DNA of 55,586 nt. Origin: Cellulomonadaceae bacterium. Its GTDB lineage: Bacteria; Actinomycetota; Actinomycetes; Actinomycetales; Cellulomonadaceae. A program made the position numbers and the translations under genes. Below are positions 7,962 through 18,800 of the stretch, one piece after another. Position 1 is the stretch's first letter; the number at the start of each line of letters is the position of its first letter. The notes under the pieces were generated by a model. It had not been told where the DNA came from. It made no database searches and saw only the letters and a program-made list of their open reading frames with translations. The DNA lies in contig JAIRQO010000057.1 in assembly GCA_031256435.1 (NCBI GenBank), positions 1-55,586 of the forward strand, given 5' to 3'.

Positions 7962-9230
7962 ATGACACCTGAAATCATTGCCATCATTGTCCTTGCGGCG
8001 CTCTTCATCGTCTCCACCATCCGCGACGTCCACCTCGGTGTGGCCTGCGCAGCAGCAGCCTGGCTGGTGGGCGTGTTTGTGTTTGACGCCACCGTTCCGG
8101 AAATCGCTGCAGGGTTCCCGGCGGACCTCTTCATCACTCTGGTGGGGGTGACCTTCCTCTTTGCCCTGGCGGAAAAGGCCGGAGCCATCTCTGCCATTGT
8201 GTACGGCGCCGTGAAACTGGTGGGCGGGCGCGTGGCGTTGATGCCGTGGGTGATATTTGTGGTGACGGCGCTGATCGCGGGCGTGGGCGCCGCCACCCCC
8301 GCCGCCGCCGCCATTGTGGGGCCCATCGCCATGGGGATGGCGCGCAAGCATGACATTCATCCGGTGCTGATGGGCATGGCCGTCATTCAGGGGGCGTCCG
8401 CCGGGTCCTTCTCCCCTATGGGCGTGTACGGCATGATCATCAACGAGATTGTGGACGTCAATCACCTGCCCGGGAGTCCCGCGTTCCTCTTTGGGGCCTC
8501 GTTTGTGTTCATTCTCCTGACCGTAGTGGTGTGTTTCTTTGCCTTCGACGGCATCAAGCATTGGAAACAGGATCAGGCGGATCACGCTGCTGGAGTGGAC
8601 CACACGGCTGACCTGGAGCATCCCCAGTGGAGCGCCACGCTGATTGCCGCGATTGCCGCCATTGTGATTCTGGGCGTGTTGGCCTTTGGGCTGGATCTCC
8701 ACATTGGTTTCTCGGCCATGGTTATTGTGGTGGTGTTCACGGCCATCTTCCCTGCTGTTTCTCGTGGCGCCGTGGGCAATGTGACGTGGTCAACGGTGCT
8801 GCTGGTGTGTGGCGTGGTGATGTACGTGAACCTGTTGCAGAACCAAGGCGTGGTGGATTGGCTCGGCCACTCCGTGGCAGGGATTGGGGCTCCCTTGCTC
8901 GCCGCCCTGGTGATCTGCTTGATTGCTGCGGTGGTGTCAGCGTTGGCGTCCACCACGGGCATCCTGGGTGCGCTAGTACCGCTGGCCGTACCCTTCCTCC
9001 TCACGGGCGAAGTGTGGGCCATCGGCCTGGTGGCGGCCCTGGCTATTTCTGCCTCCGTGGTGGACTGTTCCCCATTTTCGACGAACGGTGCCCTCATGGT
9101 GGCCTTCACGGACGAATCCAAGCGCGAACCCGCTTACCGCAGTTTCATGGCCTGGGGCTTCTCCCTAGTCATCATCGGCCCAGTACTCAGTTGGCTGGCA
9201 CTGGTAGTAGTACCGGGGCTGGCTTCCTAG
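7962..9230 (+). CDS. MatC/SLC13-like dicarboxylate carrier
   Basis: The 422-residue carrier has about eleven hydrophobic segments. The first 150 residues resemble the MatC N-terminal domain (malonate or dicarboxylate carrier), with PADLFITLVGVTFLFALAE and GVGAATPAAAAIVGPIAMGMA. The second half carries ASTTGILGALVPLAVPFL and SASVVDCSPFSTNGAL, a repeat-related motif usual in the ion-transporter superfamily. Likely substrates are C3-C4 dicarboxylates such as malonate or succinate, coupled to cations; this is a family-level inference. It probably shares a transcript with the upstream antiporter. The region just before its ATG has no strong ribosome binding site. Confidence 0.85.
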   Translation: MTPEIIAIIVLAALFIVSTIRDVHLGVACAAAAWLVGVFVFDATVPEIAAGFPADLFITLVGVTFLFALAEKAGAISAIVYGAVKLVGGRVALMPWVIFVVTALIAGVGAATPAAAAIVGPIAMGMARKHDIHPVLMGMAVIQGASAGSFSPMGVYGMIINEIVDVNHLPGSPAFLFGASFVFILLTVVVCFFAFDGIKHWKQDQADHAAGVDHTADLEHPQWSATLIAAIAAIVILGVLAFGLDLHIGFSAMVIVVVFTAIFPAVSRGAVGNVTWSTVLLVCGVVMYVNLLQNQGVVDWLGHSVAGIGAPLLAALVICLIAAVVSALASTTGILGALVPLAVPFLLTGEVWAIGLVAALAISASVVDCSPFSTNGALMVAFTDESKREPAYRSFMAWGFSLVIIGPVLSWLALVVVPGLAS

Positions 9231-9290
9231 GGCATTAGGGCACTGAGTGTTGTATGCCGCTAGGCTAACGTCCTCATAACCTCTCACTTG

Positions 9291-10138
9291 TCACTTATTC
9301 GGCACTGCTCTCCATGGGGATCGTGCCGGATCGAATCCTCGGCGTAGACCATCGTGGAAGTCTGATCGCAACCCACCTCTCTCGATGAACGTCCGGGATG
9401 GGGCCCAGTCAGTGTTGAGGATGCGTCCAAGAACCATGGCGTTCACCGCGGTGGCTCCAGTAGCCCGCAATGCCGCAGCTGCGCTAATGACATTCGAGCC
9501 AGTAGTCCACGAATCGTCGATCAGTAACACCGACGAATTGCTCAGCACCTCATTGACTTCGAAAAGGTGAGGGTCAACAATGCGGTCATTGTTACGTCGC
9601 ACCGGAGTCAACACAACCTCAGATTCTGGCCTCAGTACCGCAGCAACGATCCGGTGAAGGGGGTGCTCGCCTCCCCGATGGGATCGGACTGACGGAATCG
9701 TTGCCCACCTCCACGGTCCACCTGGAGCGAGATTCTCAGCGGCGGGACCCCACCGTTGGAGAAACCAAATGGTCAAATGGCGACGGCTGTCTCGATGTCC
9801 TTGTTCGTCGGAGTCTGTTTGTAGGCTCTCAGGGTGATGTACGCCTGCCGACCTTCGCGCTCGCGTGACACCTTCACAGCCGCAGAGTCTCCTGGGGTCC
9901 CAAGGAAACCACTTTGAACGGCATAGGTGAGGAAGGCGATGTTGTCTACCGGAATTTCGCCCCCCACAGCATTCCGTATGGCAAAGCATGATCGGCACTC
10001 GGTGTACCCTTCGACGGGCGCAGCGCAGATCCGGCATGTTGCCCCACGGTCGCGTGTGACAGGCATCCCCGGTATCGCGTTGCTGAGGTAGGAACTGAAC
10101 TCACTGAGGAATAGGCCGTCCTCAATCACGCGAGTCAC
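9291..10138 (-). pseudogene. ComF-like phosphoribosyltransferase split by a frameshift
   Basis: Two overlapping frames together make one ComF-like protein. The first frame (10138 to 9773) starts with a GTG and carries a four-cysteine zinc motif, CRICAAPVEGYTECRSC. It ends early after KDIETAVAI. The second frame is sensible from about 9790 to 9291 and carries the PRPP-binding motif VLLIDDSWTTGSNV and a conserved-looking tail DPARSPW. Joining them needs one extra base near 9773-9790, where the sequence holds a short direct repeat around CCATTTG. No slippery heptamer suited to programmed -1 shifting is visible. The GTG start overlaps the stop of the dprA-like gene, so the two are translationally coupled. 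It is a recent mutation, a sequencing error, or less likely recoding. Confidence 0.75.
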
Positions 10139-11064
10139 GTAGTCACCAAGCCCAGTTCCTTGAGCACCGAGGCGGCTGGCGAACTCAGCACTGCGTCAAC
10201 GGCTCGTTCCAGATCATCTCTGGACGTCACTACCGTCACCCAGGGCTCATGTGCCATCTCAGCTCCCCATGATGTGCCTGCAGCAACGCGGTTCGAGAGA
10301 ATCACAGGACGGCCATGATCCGCTGCCTTGCGAGCCTGGATTCTGCTGCCTGAATACTCGCTCGCCTCAATGATGATCGTGGCCATACCGTACCCAGACA
10401 TGGTTCCATTCCTCATGGGGAAGGTGGTCTTGTTGGGCGGCTGGTCAGGGTAGAACTGGGAGATGATCAACCCATTCTCCGCTATCTCATGGTGGAGGGC
10501 AGCGTTCGTCGACGGGTACACCTTTCTAATTCCTGTTCCGATGACTGCCACTGTGCGAGCGCCGACATCCAAGGCCGCACGGTGCGCCGCAGTATCTACA
10601 CCTTCCGCTAACCCCGAGATCACGGTGAGATGGCGATCGGCGAGAATCCGTACCGCTTCACCTGCCATGGCAAGCCCCTCCCGTGATACAGCACGCGAAC
10701 CTACGATGCTCATTCCGGAATCAGCGGGGTCTAACCTCCCGCGATAGAACAGGATCGGAGGACAATCGAAGGTCGATGCGAGCCTGGTTGGATAATCGTC
10801 ACACAACACAGTGACGAATTGGAGTCCTGCATGCTCCCACGCGGCTAACTCAGCCTCGGCAGCCTTCAGCGGATCCACAGTGCCCGGCTCCGGGAAGAGG
10901 GTTTCCTGACCCCCGGAGACTCTGTGCCACACAGATGTTGCGGATCCTTCCAGCCTCACTTCGGCCGAAATATCGGCCCAGGAGAAGCGCCGCGTGCTGT
11001 TCCGGAGCAAAGCGAGCAGCGCAACCACCTCATTGCGCTCCACGGGAAGGCCGCTGCTAGTCAT
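10135..11064 (-). CDS. DprA/Smf-like DNA-processing protein
   Basis: DprA proteins bind single-stranded DNA and load RecA during natural transformation. The Rossmann-like core is clear: SIVGSRAVSREGLAMAGEAVRILADRHLTVISGLAEGVDTAAHRAAL, then TVAVIGTGIRKVYP and FPMRNGTMSGYGMATIIIEASEYSGS. The ATG at 11064 (309 residues) is preferred over the upstream ATG at 11118, because AAAGGA lies 9 bases before it. The gene forms a GTGA overlap with a ComF-like phosphoribosyltransferase gene. It is not in the usual topA-ylqF-dprA housekeeping setting, so it may be an accessory paralogue. Roles in transformation, nucleotide sensing or phage defence are open. Confidence 0.85.
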   Translation of the reverse strand: MTSSGLPVERNEVVALLALLRNSTRRFSWADISAEVRLEGSATSVWHRVSGGQETLFPEPGTVDPLKAAEAELAAWEHAGLQFVTVLCDDYPTRLASTFDCPPILFYRGRLDPADSGMSIVGSRAVSREGLAMAGEAVRILADRHLTVISGLAEGVDTAAHRAALDVGARTVAVIGTGIRKVYPSTNAALHHEIAENGLIISQFYPDQPPNKTTFPMRNGTMSGYGMATIIIEASEYSGSRIQARKAADHGRPVILSNRVAAGTSWGAEMAHEPWVTVVTSRDDLERAVDAVLSSPAASVLKELGLVTT

Positions 11065-11121
11065 TTCAGTGATCCTTTCATGGTGTATCTCTGCGATTAC
11101 TCTACGCGAGATTGTCACTGC

Positions 11122-13296
11122 CTAGGCGTCAATCATGGAGCGGTCTAGGCGTTCGGCTCCGGCTACGATGAAGTCTTTTCTGGGGGCAACCTCGGAACCC
11201 ATGAGAAGATCAAAGACGCGCTCGGTGGCTTCGGCATCTGCCACGGTGACCCTGCGCAGCGTTCGGTGGCGCGGGTCCATGGTGGTCTCAGCCAGTTGAT
11301 CGGCATCCATCTCCCCCAGGCCCTTGTACCGCTGGATGTCATCCTTGAACTTCTTGCCCGAGCGCTTAAGTTTGGACAGGGTGGTGCGCAACTCTTGCTC
11401 CGAGTACGTGTAGATGTACCGGTTGTCCTTATTGCGGGTCCCCAGGAGTTCCACCCGGTGCAGGGGCGGCACAGCAGCGTACACCCGCCCATCATCCAGC
11501 AGAGGCCGCATGTAGCGGTAGAACAAGGTGAGCAGCAGCGTGCGGATGTGCGCACCGTCCACATCGGCGTCCGTCATCAACACAATCTTCCCGTACCGCG
11601 CCGAATCCAAGTCAAAGGAACGCCCTGACCCGGCTCCAATCACCTGGATGATGGCCGCACACTCCTTATTGCTGAGCATGTCAGCCAGGCTTGACTTCTG
11701 AACGTTCAGAATCTTTCCACGGATGGGCAACAATGCCTGGAAGTCCGACGACCGGGCCAGTTTTGCCGTGCCCAGTGCGGAATCACCCTCCACAATAAAC
11801 AGTTCAGACCGGGACACGTCATCGAGCCGACAATCGGCCAACTTGGCCGGAAGCGAGGACGTTTCCAACGCATTCTTCCGCCTGGACAGTTCCTTGGACG
11901 TACGCGCGGACACCCGGGCGCGCATTTCCGAGACCACTTTGTCCAAGAGCAGCGCCGATTGAGCCTTGTCATCCCGCTTGGTGGAGGTCAACAGTGCCGT
12001 GAGTTCCCGTTCCACAATACGGGACACAATGCCTCGCACGGCAGCCGTCCCCAGCACCTGCTTGGTTTGGCCCTCAAACTGGGGTTCAGCGAGCCGAACC
12101 GTCACCACCGCCGTCATCCCGGCGGTGGCATCCTCTTTGGTGATGCGTTCAGCGCTCTCCTTGGCGCTAATTTTCAGCTTCCTGGCGTTGGCTTCAATCT
12201 GCTTGCGCAGCACCTTCAGCAGCCCCGCCTCAAACCCTGCCACATGCGTTCCACCTTGAGGTGTGGCAATGATGTTGACAAAAGACTTCATGGTGGTCTC
12301 GTACCCGGTTCCCCACAGCAAGGCGATGTCTACCTCGCAGGTGCGGTCCACATCGGTAGGGATCATGTGTCCAGCGGAGTTCAACTTGGGGACACGTTCG
12401 GTAAAGTTCCCCTGCCCTTTAAGCAGCCAGGTGGAAGTCACGGGCGTATCTGGCGAGAGGAACTCGGCAAAGTCCGTGGTGCCGCCCTCCGCGTGGAACT
12501 CATGCACTCTCGGCTCGGCGCTCAACCTATCGGTGCTCAAGCCGTCAGCCCCAGAGCCATCCGCACCGGAGCCACCCGCCCCAACCCCGCGCGCGTCCGT
12601 GATCTTGATGGTGAGCCCCGGCTGAAGGAACGTGGTTTGCCGAACGCGCTCCACAATCTCGCTGAAACTCAACTCGGCAGAACTCAGGAAGATCTGGCGG
12701 TCCGCCCAATAGCGAACGCGCGTCCCCGTCACACCTCTCTTGACCCTCCCCACCACGGCAAGTTCCGAGTGATCCGTGAAGGACTGGAACTCGGCATCAG
12801 GGCTCGGCCCTGACGGCCCATCGGCAAAGAGGCCGGGTTCGCCACGCCGGAACGTCATCCGGTACGTCTTGCCTCCACGGTCTACTTCCACGTCAAGGCG
12901 CGAGGAGAGCGCATTCACCACGGACGCCCCCACACCGTGCAAACCGCCGGCAAACCCGTAGTTGGAACTATCAAACTTCCCGCCCGCATGCAGTTTGGTG
13001 TACACCACCTCCACACCCGTCAATCCGGTTTTCGGTTCGATGTCTACGGGGATTCCGCGTCCGTTGTCGCAGACAGTAACCGAAGCGTCCGCGTGGAGAG
13101 TGACCTCAATCCGGTTGGCATACCCCGCCAGCGCCTCATCCACTGAGTTGTCAATGATCTCCCACAGACAATGAATCAGGCCACGCGAGTCAGTGGACCC
13201 CACGTACATTCCCGGGCGTTTCCGGACAGCCTCGATTCCCTCCAGCACGCTGAGGTGTTGTGCGGTATAGCCTGCGTCAGTTCTCGATCCGGTCAC
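11122..13296 (-). CDS. parE: Type II topoisomerase subunit B, topoisomerase IV-like
   Basis: The 724-residue protein is the ATPase and TOPRIM subunit of a type IIA topoisomerase. The GHKL motifs EIIDNSVDEALAG, DNGRGIPVDI and GGLHGVGASVVNALS lie in the first 130 residues. The TOPRIM motifs EGDSALG and DADVDGAHIRTLL are in the second half. It is called ParE rather than GyrB because no dnaA, recF or gyrA neighbours are present; this is inference. A Gly-Ala-Asp-Ser insertion of 5-residue units (GSGAD, GSGAD, GLSTD, RLSAE) interrupts the transducer region near residues 235-260. The GTG start has no ribosome binding site, and TACGCT lies 7 bases before it. Confidence 0.9.
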   Translation of the reverse strand: MTGSRTDAGYTAQHLSVLEGIEAVRKRPGMYVGSTDSRGLIHCLWEIIDNSVDEALAGYANRIEVTLHADASVTVCDNGRGIPVDIEPKTGLTGVEVVYTKLHAGGKFDSSNYGFAGGLHGVGASVVNALSSRLDVEVDRGGKTYRMTFRRGEPGLFADGPSGPSPDAEFQSFTDHSELAVVGRVKRGVTGTRVRYWADRQIFLSSAELSFSEIVERVRQTTFLQPGLTIKITDARGVGAGGSGADGSGADGLSTDRLSAEPRVHEFHAEGGTTDFAEFLSPDTPVTSTWLLKGQGNFTERVPKLNSAGHMIPTDVDRTCEVDIALLWGTGYETTMKSFVNIIATPQGGTHVAGFEAGLLKVLRKQIEANARKLKISAKESAERITKEDATAGMTAVVTVRLAEPQFEGQTKQVLGTAAVRGIVSRIVERELTALLTSTKRDDKAQSALLLDKVVSEMRARVSARTSKELSRRKNALETSSLPAKLADCRLDDVSRSELFIVEGDSALGTAKLARSSDFQALLPIRGKILNVQKSSLADMLSNKECAAIIQVIGAGSGRSFDLDSARYGKIVLMTDADVDGAHIRTLLLTLFYRYMRPLLDDGRVYAAVPPLHRVELLGTRNKDNRYIYTYSEQELRTTLSKLKRSGKKFKDDIQRYKGLGEMDADQLAETTMDPRHRTLRRVTVADAEATERVFDLLMGSEVAPRKDFIVAGAERLDRSMIDA
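12510..12590 (-). repeat. In-frame 15-base repeats in parE
   Basis: Degenerate 15-base units encode GSGAD-like 5-residue repeats between conserved parts of ParE. The boundaries are approximate. Confidence 0.55.
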
Positions 13297-13303
13297 GTTG
13301 TGA

Positions 13304-13309
13304 AGCGTA
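13304..13309 (-). promoter_or_regulatory. -10-like hexamer for leaderless parE
   Basis: TACGCT ends 7 bases before the GTG at 13296, with no Shine-Dalgarno sequence in between. Confidence 0.42.
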
Positions 13310-13429
13310 GACGATGCCTAGGAGATGAATGCCCCAATGGCAGGGTGACCTGGGTCCGCAGGGCGTGAGGCAACCCGTGGGTGTGGCATCCCGTGGGGCG
13401 TGTGACAACCCATCAGGTATACGCCACCC

Positions 13430-14341
13430 TTAGTCCCCGTAGGAACTCGGCGGCTCCCCAAACTCCCAGTGCCATGGTTCGGGCAAAGAACCGTTCTCGC
13501 GAGCCCAGGCAGGCAACTCCCACCCAAAGCGATGAGCGTGAGCACGCATCCATTGATGCTGTGGTGTGCCAAAACTGTTGATCCCGCCGCCAAAGTCCAC
13601 GGCAATCCCCCACCCGTGGTTGGAGGTCCCCGGCGTTGCAGACATCCGCGGGCGCCGGGCGCGAAGCGCTACTTGCGCGTCAAAACTGCGGTAGGTGTCC
13701 GTCACCAGGAGATCCACGCCAAACTCAGCCCTGTACGCGATGTTCAAACGCTCCAGCTGGGCAGCGGCGTCAGGACGCAGCATATGACCAGGCGCCCAGG
13801 TCAGCGGCGTCATCCTGTCCAGGGGGATGCGTCCATTAGAGAACCCGGCCAGCCACTGCGCGTATTGGCTGAGCCGTGCTTCATCGGCCTGTGCCGCGGC
13901 AGCCTGGATCTCCAGGTGATCGCGCGCGGTCAGCGGCGCTGGTACGGCATCCACCACCAGCAACTCCTCAGCAGGAACCAGCACATCGGATACATCACCC
14001 GTGGTAGCGCGCACATAGGTACGGCTCGCCACGTCCTGGGCACGGGCGGAAAAAAGCGCTTCGGCGGCGTCTCGCTCAGCGGTGTCACTCACGGGTACCG
14101 CGTGCGGGGTGATCTCCTCGGCGGGTCCCAGCGCTGTGGTAGATACCATGGTGGTCACTGCGGCTACGACGAGCGACGCGCTCACGCGCGCGGTATGCAG
14201 GTCCTTGGAACGCTGGAACCTAGCACGCTTGCGTTCAAGCAATTCCCGTTGTCTGCGCTCGGCTCGGGTCAGGAGGGGTTGCCCACTCGGACGCGTGCTT
14301 CCGCGGTGGATGGAGGCCCGGGTGGGATAGCGTTTCGGCAC
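13430..14341 (-). CDS. M15 family D-alanyl-D-alanine carboxypeptidase (VanY-like)
   Basis: This zinc peptidase probably trims D-Ala from peptidoglycan stem peptides outside the membrane. The C-terminal domain (about residues 175-303) has TYRSFDAQ, then SNHGWGIAVDFGGG with the HxxxxxxD zinc ligands, and LPEPWHWEF with the catalytic Glu and last His. A single hydrophobic segment (ASLVVAAVTTMVSTTAL) follows a basic N-terminal stretch rich in Arg and Lys, as in a type II membrane anchor. I chose the GTG at 14341 (303 residues) because AGGGG lies 7 bases upstream. The ATG at 14440 adds 33 residues with little sense. It stands between parE and hisD as a single gene. Confidence 0.88.
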   Translation of the reverse strand: MPKRYPTRASIHRGSTRPSGQPLLTRAERRQRELLERKRARFQRSKDLHTARVSASLVVAAVTTMVSTTALGPAEEITPHAVPVSDTAERDAAEALFSARAQDVASRTYVRATTGDVSDVLVPAEELLVVDAVPAPLTARDHLEIQAAAAQADEARLSQYAQWLAGFSNGRIPLDRMTPLTWAPGHMLRPDAAAQLERLNIAYRAEFGVDLLVTDTYRSFDAQVALRARRPRMSATPGTSNHGWGIAVDFGGGINSFGTPQHQWMRAHAHRFGWELPAWARENGSLPEPWHWEFGEPPSSYGD

Positions 14342-14471
14342 TGAAAACCCCTCGTATTGCTGACAAAAACGCGTTCCAGCCTCGCAGAGGTCACCATGCT
14401 CGGTCACCCCGTTGGCGCTGAAAGCGCTTGGCCGTGGCACACGGTTGTCAGGAGTTCCTGAAGCCAGGCCT

Positions 14472-15797
14472 CTACTCGAACCGGCCCCTCACGGCTTCAC
14501 CGTGGGCGGGAAGGTCCTCATCGTTGGCCAGGGCCACAATGCGGTCCTCCAACTCTTTAAGGCCAGCCTTGGTGTAATCAATCAAATCCACGGCCTTGAG
14601 GAAGGACAGCACGTTGAGCGCCGAGGCAAACCGCGCGGTTCCCCCCGTGGGGAGAACGTGGTTGGATCCTGCCATGTAGTCCCCCAGTGACACGGGGGAC
14701 CACGGTCCCACAAAGATGGCTCCGGCATTCCGCACGCGTTCGGCCACCGCCGCGGCATCGGCGGTGTGGATTTCCAAGTGCTCGGCACCGTAGGCATCGC
14801 ACACAGCAAGGCCTTGGTCCAGATCATCCACAATCACCATGGCCGATTGTGGGCCTGTCAGTGCGGTTGTCACGCGCTCTGCGTGCTTGGTAGCCGCTAC
14901 CATGCCAGGGAGCAGTGCCTCCACGGCGTCAGCCAACTCCACGCATGGTGTCACCAGCACGGATGCTGCCAGTGGGTCATGCTCGGCCTGACCAATCAAG
15001 TCATAAGTCACTAAGGTGGCGTCCGCCGTGTCATCGGCCAGTATGCCAATCTCGGTGGGTCCGGCTTCGGCGTCAATCCCCACCACGCCGTTGACCAAGC
15101 GCTTGGCTGCCGTGACCCAAATGTTTCCGGGACCCGTGATGACGTCTACTGGTTCACACAGCACATCGCCGTCACTGGGGTCACTGCCAGCGGCACCGTA
15201 GGCAAACATCGCCACGGCCTGGGCGCCTCCCACCGAGTACACCTCATCTACACCGAGCAGTTCACACGCGGCCAGAATCGTCGGGTGTGGATAGCCGTCA
15301 AACGCAGCCTGAGGCGGTGACGTCAGCGCAATGCTCTGGACGCCAGCAGCCTGAGCCGTGACAACGTTCATAATGACGGAGGAGGGATACACGGCAAGGC
15401 CGCCGGGTGCGTAGAGGCCCACGCGCTCCACCGGAATATACTTTTGGCGAACCTCGGCACCGTCAGCCAGTACGGTGGTGTGAGGTGGTGGCACCTGATC
15501 CTCGTGGACCTTGCGGACCCGAACAATGGACTCTTCCAGTCCTGCCCGCACCAGAGGATCAAGAGCGTCCAAGCACGCGGCCAGTTTCTCACGCGGGACG
15601 CGCAGGTGTTCCGGGCGCACTCCGTCAAACTTCTCAGCAATGTCACGCAGGGCAAGCGCCCCGCGCTCGCGCACATCAGCGATGATGGGCCGGACCGCGG
15701 CAAAGGCTTCATCCACGGAGAACTCGGCTCGGGGAACGGCGGCAAGTAACTCCCGCCGGGTGAGTTTTTGGCCACGTAGATCTATTCTGCGAATCAT
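14472..15797 (-). CDS. hisD: Histidinol dehydrogenase
   Basis: This enzyme catalyses the last two steps of histidine synthesis, oxidising L-histidinol to L-histidine with NAD+. The 441-residue protein is of normal length. Signature segments are [75 protein letters not shown] and the zinc-binding region near AEHDPLA. The usual followers hisC, hisB and others are absent; the next gene downstream is a wall peptidase. The ATG at 15797 is preceded by TACTCT with 7 bases between, and no ribosome binding site is seen, so a leaderless transcript starting inside the dnaE-hisD gap is likely. Confidence 0.96.
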   Translation of the reverse strand: MIRRIDLRGQKLTRRELLAAVPRAEFSVDEAFAAVRPIIADVRERGALALRDIAEKFDGVRPEHLRVPREKLAACLDALDPLVRAGLEESIVRVRKVHEDQVPPPHTTVLADGAEVRQKYIPVERVGLYAPGGLAVYPSSVIMNVVTAQAAGVQSIALTSPPQAAFDGYPHPTILAACELLGVDEVYSVGGAQAVAMFAYGAAGSDPSDGDVLCEPVDVITGPGNIWVTAAKRLVNGVVGIDAEAGPTEIGILADDTADATLVTYDLIGQAEHDPLAASVLVTPCVELADAVEALLPGMVAATKHAERVTTALTGPQSAMVIVDDLDQGLAVCDAYGAEHLEIHTADAAAVAERVRNAGAIFVGPWSPVSLGDYMAGSNHVLPTGGTARFASALNVLSFLKAVDLIDYTKAGLKELEDRIVALANDEDLPAHGEAVRGRFE

Positions 15798-15804
15798 GGC
15801 GCGA

Positions 15805-15810
15805 AGAGTA
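15805..15810 (-). promoter_or_regulatory. -10-like hexamer for leaderless hisD
   Basis: TACTCT ends 7 bases before the ATG of hisD, in the 25-base gap after dnaE. It suggests hisD has its own promoter. Confidence 0.45.
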
Positions 15811-15822
15811 GCGGTTGATCTC

Positions 15823-18800
15823 CTACCTATCGCTCAGACACGCGGGGCCGAGCAAGGCTTTCAGATCGCCTACCAGTGAGGGAGACTTTTCCACCCGATG
15901 CGCAGTGCGTAACGTGGTGCGTTTTCCGGGTTCTTCCACCGTGACGTGAACCTCAGCATCCCCAGGATAGGCGTTCAATACGGTATTCAACTGAGCAATG
16001 GTGTGATCCACGCAGCGGTTCTGGGGCACGTTCAGCATCAGCGGCGAATCAGTGCCACCTGACGTATCCGGAAGGGACACCTCCACGGCCCGGAGCGTCA
16101 CAGCCTCGTCTCGTCGTTGCGTTTTCCCTTTGATAGCCACCACGGCATCCGGGGCGAGCACCGTCTCATACGCCAGGTAGGTGTCTCCAAAGAAGCCCAC
16201 CTCAATGGGTCCGGACAGGTCCTCCAGGGTGACAATGCCGTAGGGCTTTCCGGAGGCTTTGGCGATTCGCCGATCAACCACGGTGATCAGCCCCGCAACC
16301 TTCACGGTGTGGTTATCCGGGAAGTCCTCATTGGAGGTGATGTCCAGAATCTGTGTATCGGCCGCTCGCCCCAGTACATGCTCCAAGCCGGAGAGCGGGT
16401 GATCAGACACGTATAAACGGAGCATTTCCCGTTCAAAGGCGAGTTTGGACTTCTTGTCAAACTCGGGTAAATCTGGAACGTCCACCTGGAATGACGGTCC
16501 CTCCTGAGAGAAACCGAACAGGTCAAACTGCCCTTCCGCTTCCTTACGTTTCACGGATTTGACGGCATCCACCGCCATTTCATGAATCACCATCAGAGCC
16601 CGGCGGGAGTTCTCAATGGAGTCAAAACCGCCTGCCTTAATGAGCGATTCAATGACCTTCTTATTGCACACGGAATCCGGGACTTTATCCAAGAAATCAG
16701 TAAAGTTGTTGAAGGCCCCTTCCGAGGATCGTGCCTGGAGAATCCCCTCCACGGGTCCCTCGCCCACGTTGCGGATGCCTAACAAACCAAAGCGAATGTC
16801 CTCCCCCACAGCGGTGAACTTGGCCGAGGAATCGTTGACGTCGGGCGGCAGGACGGTGATTCCCATCCGACGACACTCCGTCAGGTATAACGGCATCTTG
16901 TCTTTATCATTCGTGGCTGATTGGAGGAGTGCTGCCATGTACTCGGCCCGATAGTTGGCCTTCATGTACGCCGTCCAGTAGGTGATGACGCCGTAGGCTG
17001 CCGAGTGTGACTTGTTGAAGGCGTATTCGGCAAAGGGAACCAGAACATCCCACAACTTCTTGATAGCGGCTTTGTGGAAGCCATTGGCTACCATGCCCGC
17101 CTCAAAGGTTCCGAACTCTTTGGCCAGGGCCTCGGGCTTCTTCTTCCCCATGATGCGGCGCATGTTATCGGCGGCGCCCAGACTGTAGCCCGCCAAGCGC
17201 TGGGCTATTTCCATCACCTGCTCCTGGTACACCACCAAGCCGAAGGTTTCACCCAGAATCGGTTCCAATGCCTCGGCGAGCTCCGGATGAATCGGCTCCA
17301 CCTCTTGCCTGCCGTTTTTTCGGTGGGCGTAGTTGGTGTGCGAATCCATGCCCATCGGACCGGGGCGATACAGCGCAGACACAGCCGTGATATCGGCAAA
17401 CTCGGTGGGCTGCATGGAGCGCAATAGCGAGCGCATCCCACTGCCATCAAGTTGGAACACTCCGAGGGTATCGCCACGGCCCATGAGGTCATACGTGGCG
17501 GCATCGTCGAACGGAAGATCCTCCAAGATGATGGTCTCTCCGCGGTTTGCCTGAACGTTCTCCACGGCGTTGTCCAGGGTGGACAGGTTGGATAGACCAA
17601 GGAAGTCCATCTTCACCAAACCGAGAGCCTCGCAGGTGGGGTACTCAAACTGCGTAATGGTCTGGCCATCAGACTTGGGGTCCATCAGCGGGATGACGTC
17701 AATGAGCGGCGTGTTGGACATGATCACACCAGCGGCGTGAACTCCGGTTTGCCGAATCTGACCTTCCAGACCCAGCGCTGTGTGATAGATCTTCTGGACA
17801 TCCGGCTGCGCCTCGTACATGGTTCGGAACTCGGCGCCTTCGGCATAGAGTGAACTCTCAGCATCGAAAATCTGCGGAAGGGTGAACTTCAGGTTCTGCG
17901 GCAGGACCTTGGTGATCCGGTCCCCCACCCCAAACGGATGGTCAAGAATCCGGGCCGCATCCTTGATGGCGGCTTTCGCCTTGATGCGTCCAAAGGTGCC
18001 GATCTGAGCCACACGCTCTGACCCGTACTTCTCGGTGACATACGCAATGACCTCGCCTCGCCGGTGATCGTCAATGTCAATATCAAAGTCCGGCATGGAC
18101 GGACGTTCGGGGTTCAAGAAGCGTTCAAAGAGCAGACCGTGTTCCAGCGGATCCAACCCCGTGATGCCAAGGGCGTAGGCAGCAATAGAGCCCGCCCCGG
18201 ATCCACGGCCCGGCCCCACGCGAATCCCGGAACCCTTGGCCCACTTGATGAAGTCCGCCACCACCAGGTAATACCCGCAGTACCCCTTGGCCGCCACCAC
18301 GTCCAATTCCATGGTGACGCGGTCTTTGACGGCATGGGTCAACGCGGTTCCGGGGTACCGCTCCTCAATCCCCCGCCACACTTCCGCGCGGAACCATTCC
18401 TCCTCGGTTTGACCTTCCGGGACGGGAGGGTGCGGCATGTAGGTCCCCGTGGACTCCTCCATGGTGATCTCGCACCGCTCAGCCACTTCCAGCGTGGCAT
18501 CACAGGCCTCCATCAAACCCTGGCTATCCCACAGGTGCCGCATCTCGGCAGCGGACTTGATGTAATACCCGGTGCCATCAAAGGCGAAGCGTTTCCCCCC
18601 TTGCGCATAGGTGGGCTCGGAGAGAGTGCTGCGCGCATTGACGCAAAGCAAGGCCTCTTGCGCCTCGGCATCCTCCGGGTTGTTGTAGTGAGAGTCATTG
18701 GTAGCCAGCGGCGTGATGTTCAGCTGTTTACCCAGCCGAAGAAGATCGTTACGCACCCGGCGCTCAATGGACAGTCCATGATCCATCAGTTCCAGGTACA

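Noticed and set aside
9773-9800. Programmed ribosomal frameshifting in the ComF-like gene
   Set aside because: No slippery heptamer or downstream stem-loop was seen. A mutation or sequencing error is simpler.
9291-10037. A separate 248-residue protein from the second ComF frame
   Set aside because: Its first 85 residues are the out-of-frame shadow of the zinc-finger part. Only the last about 165 residues make sense.
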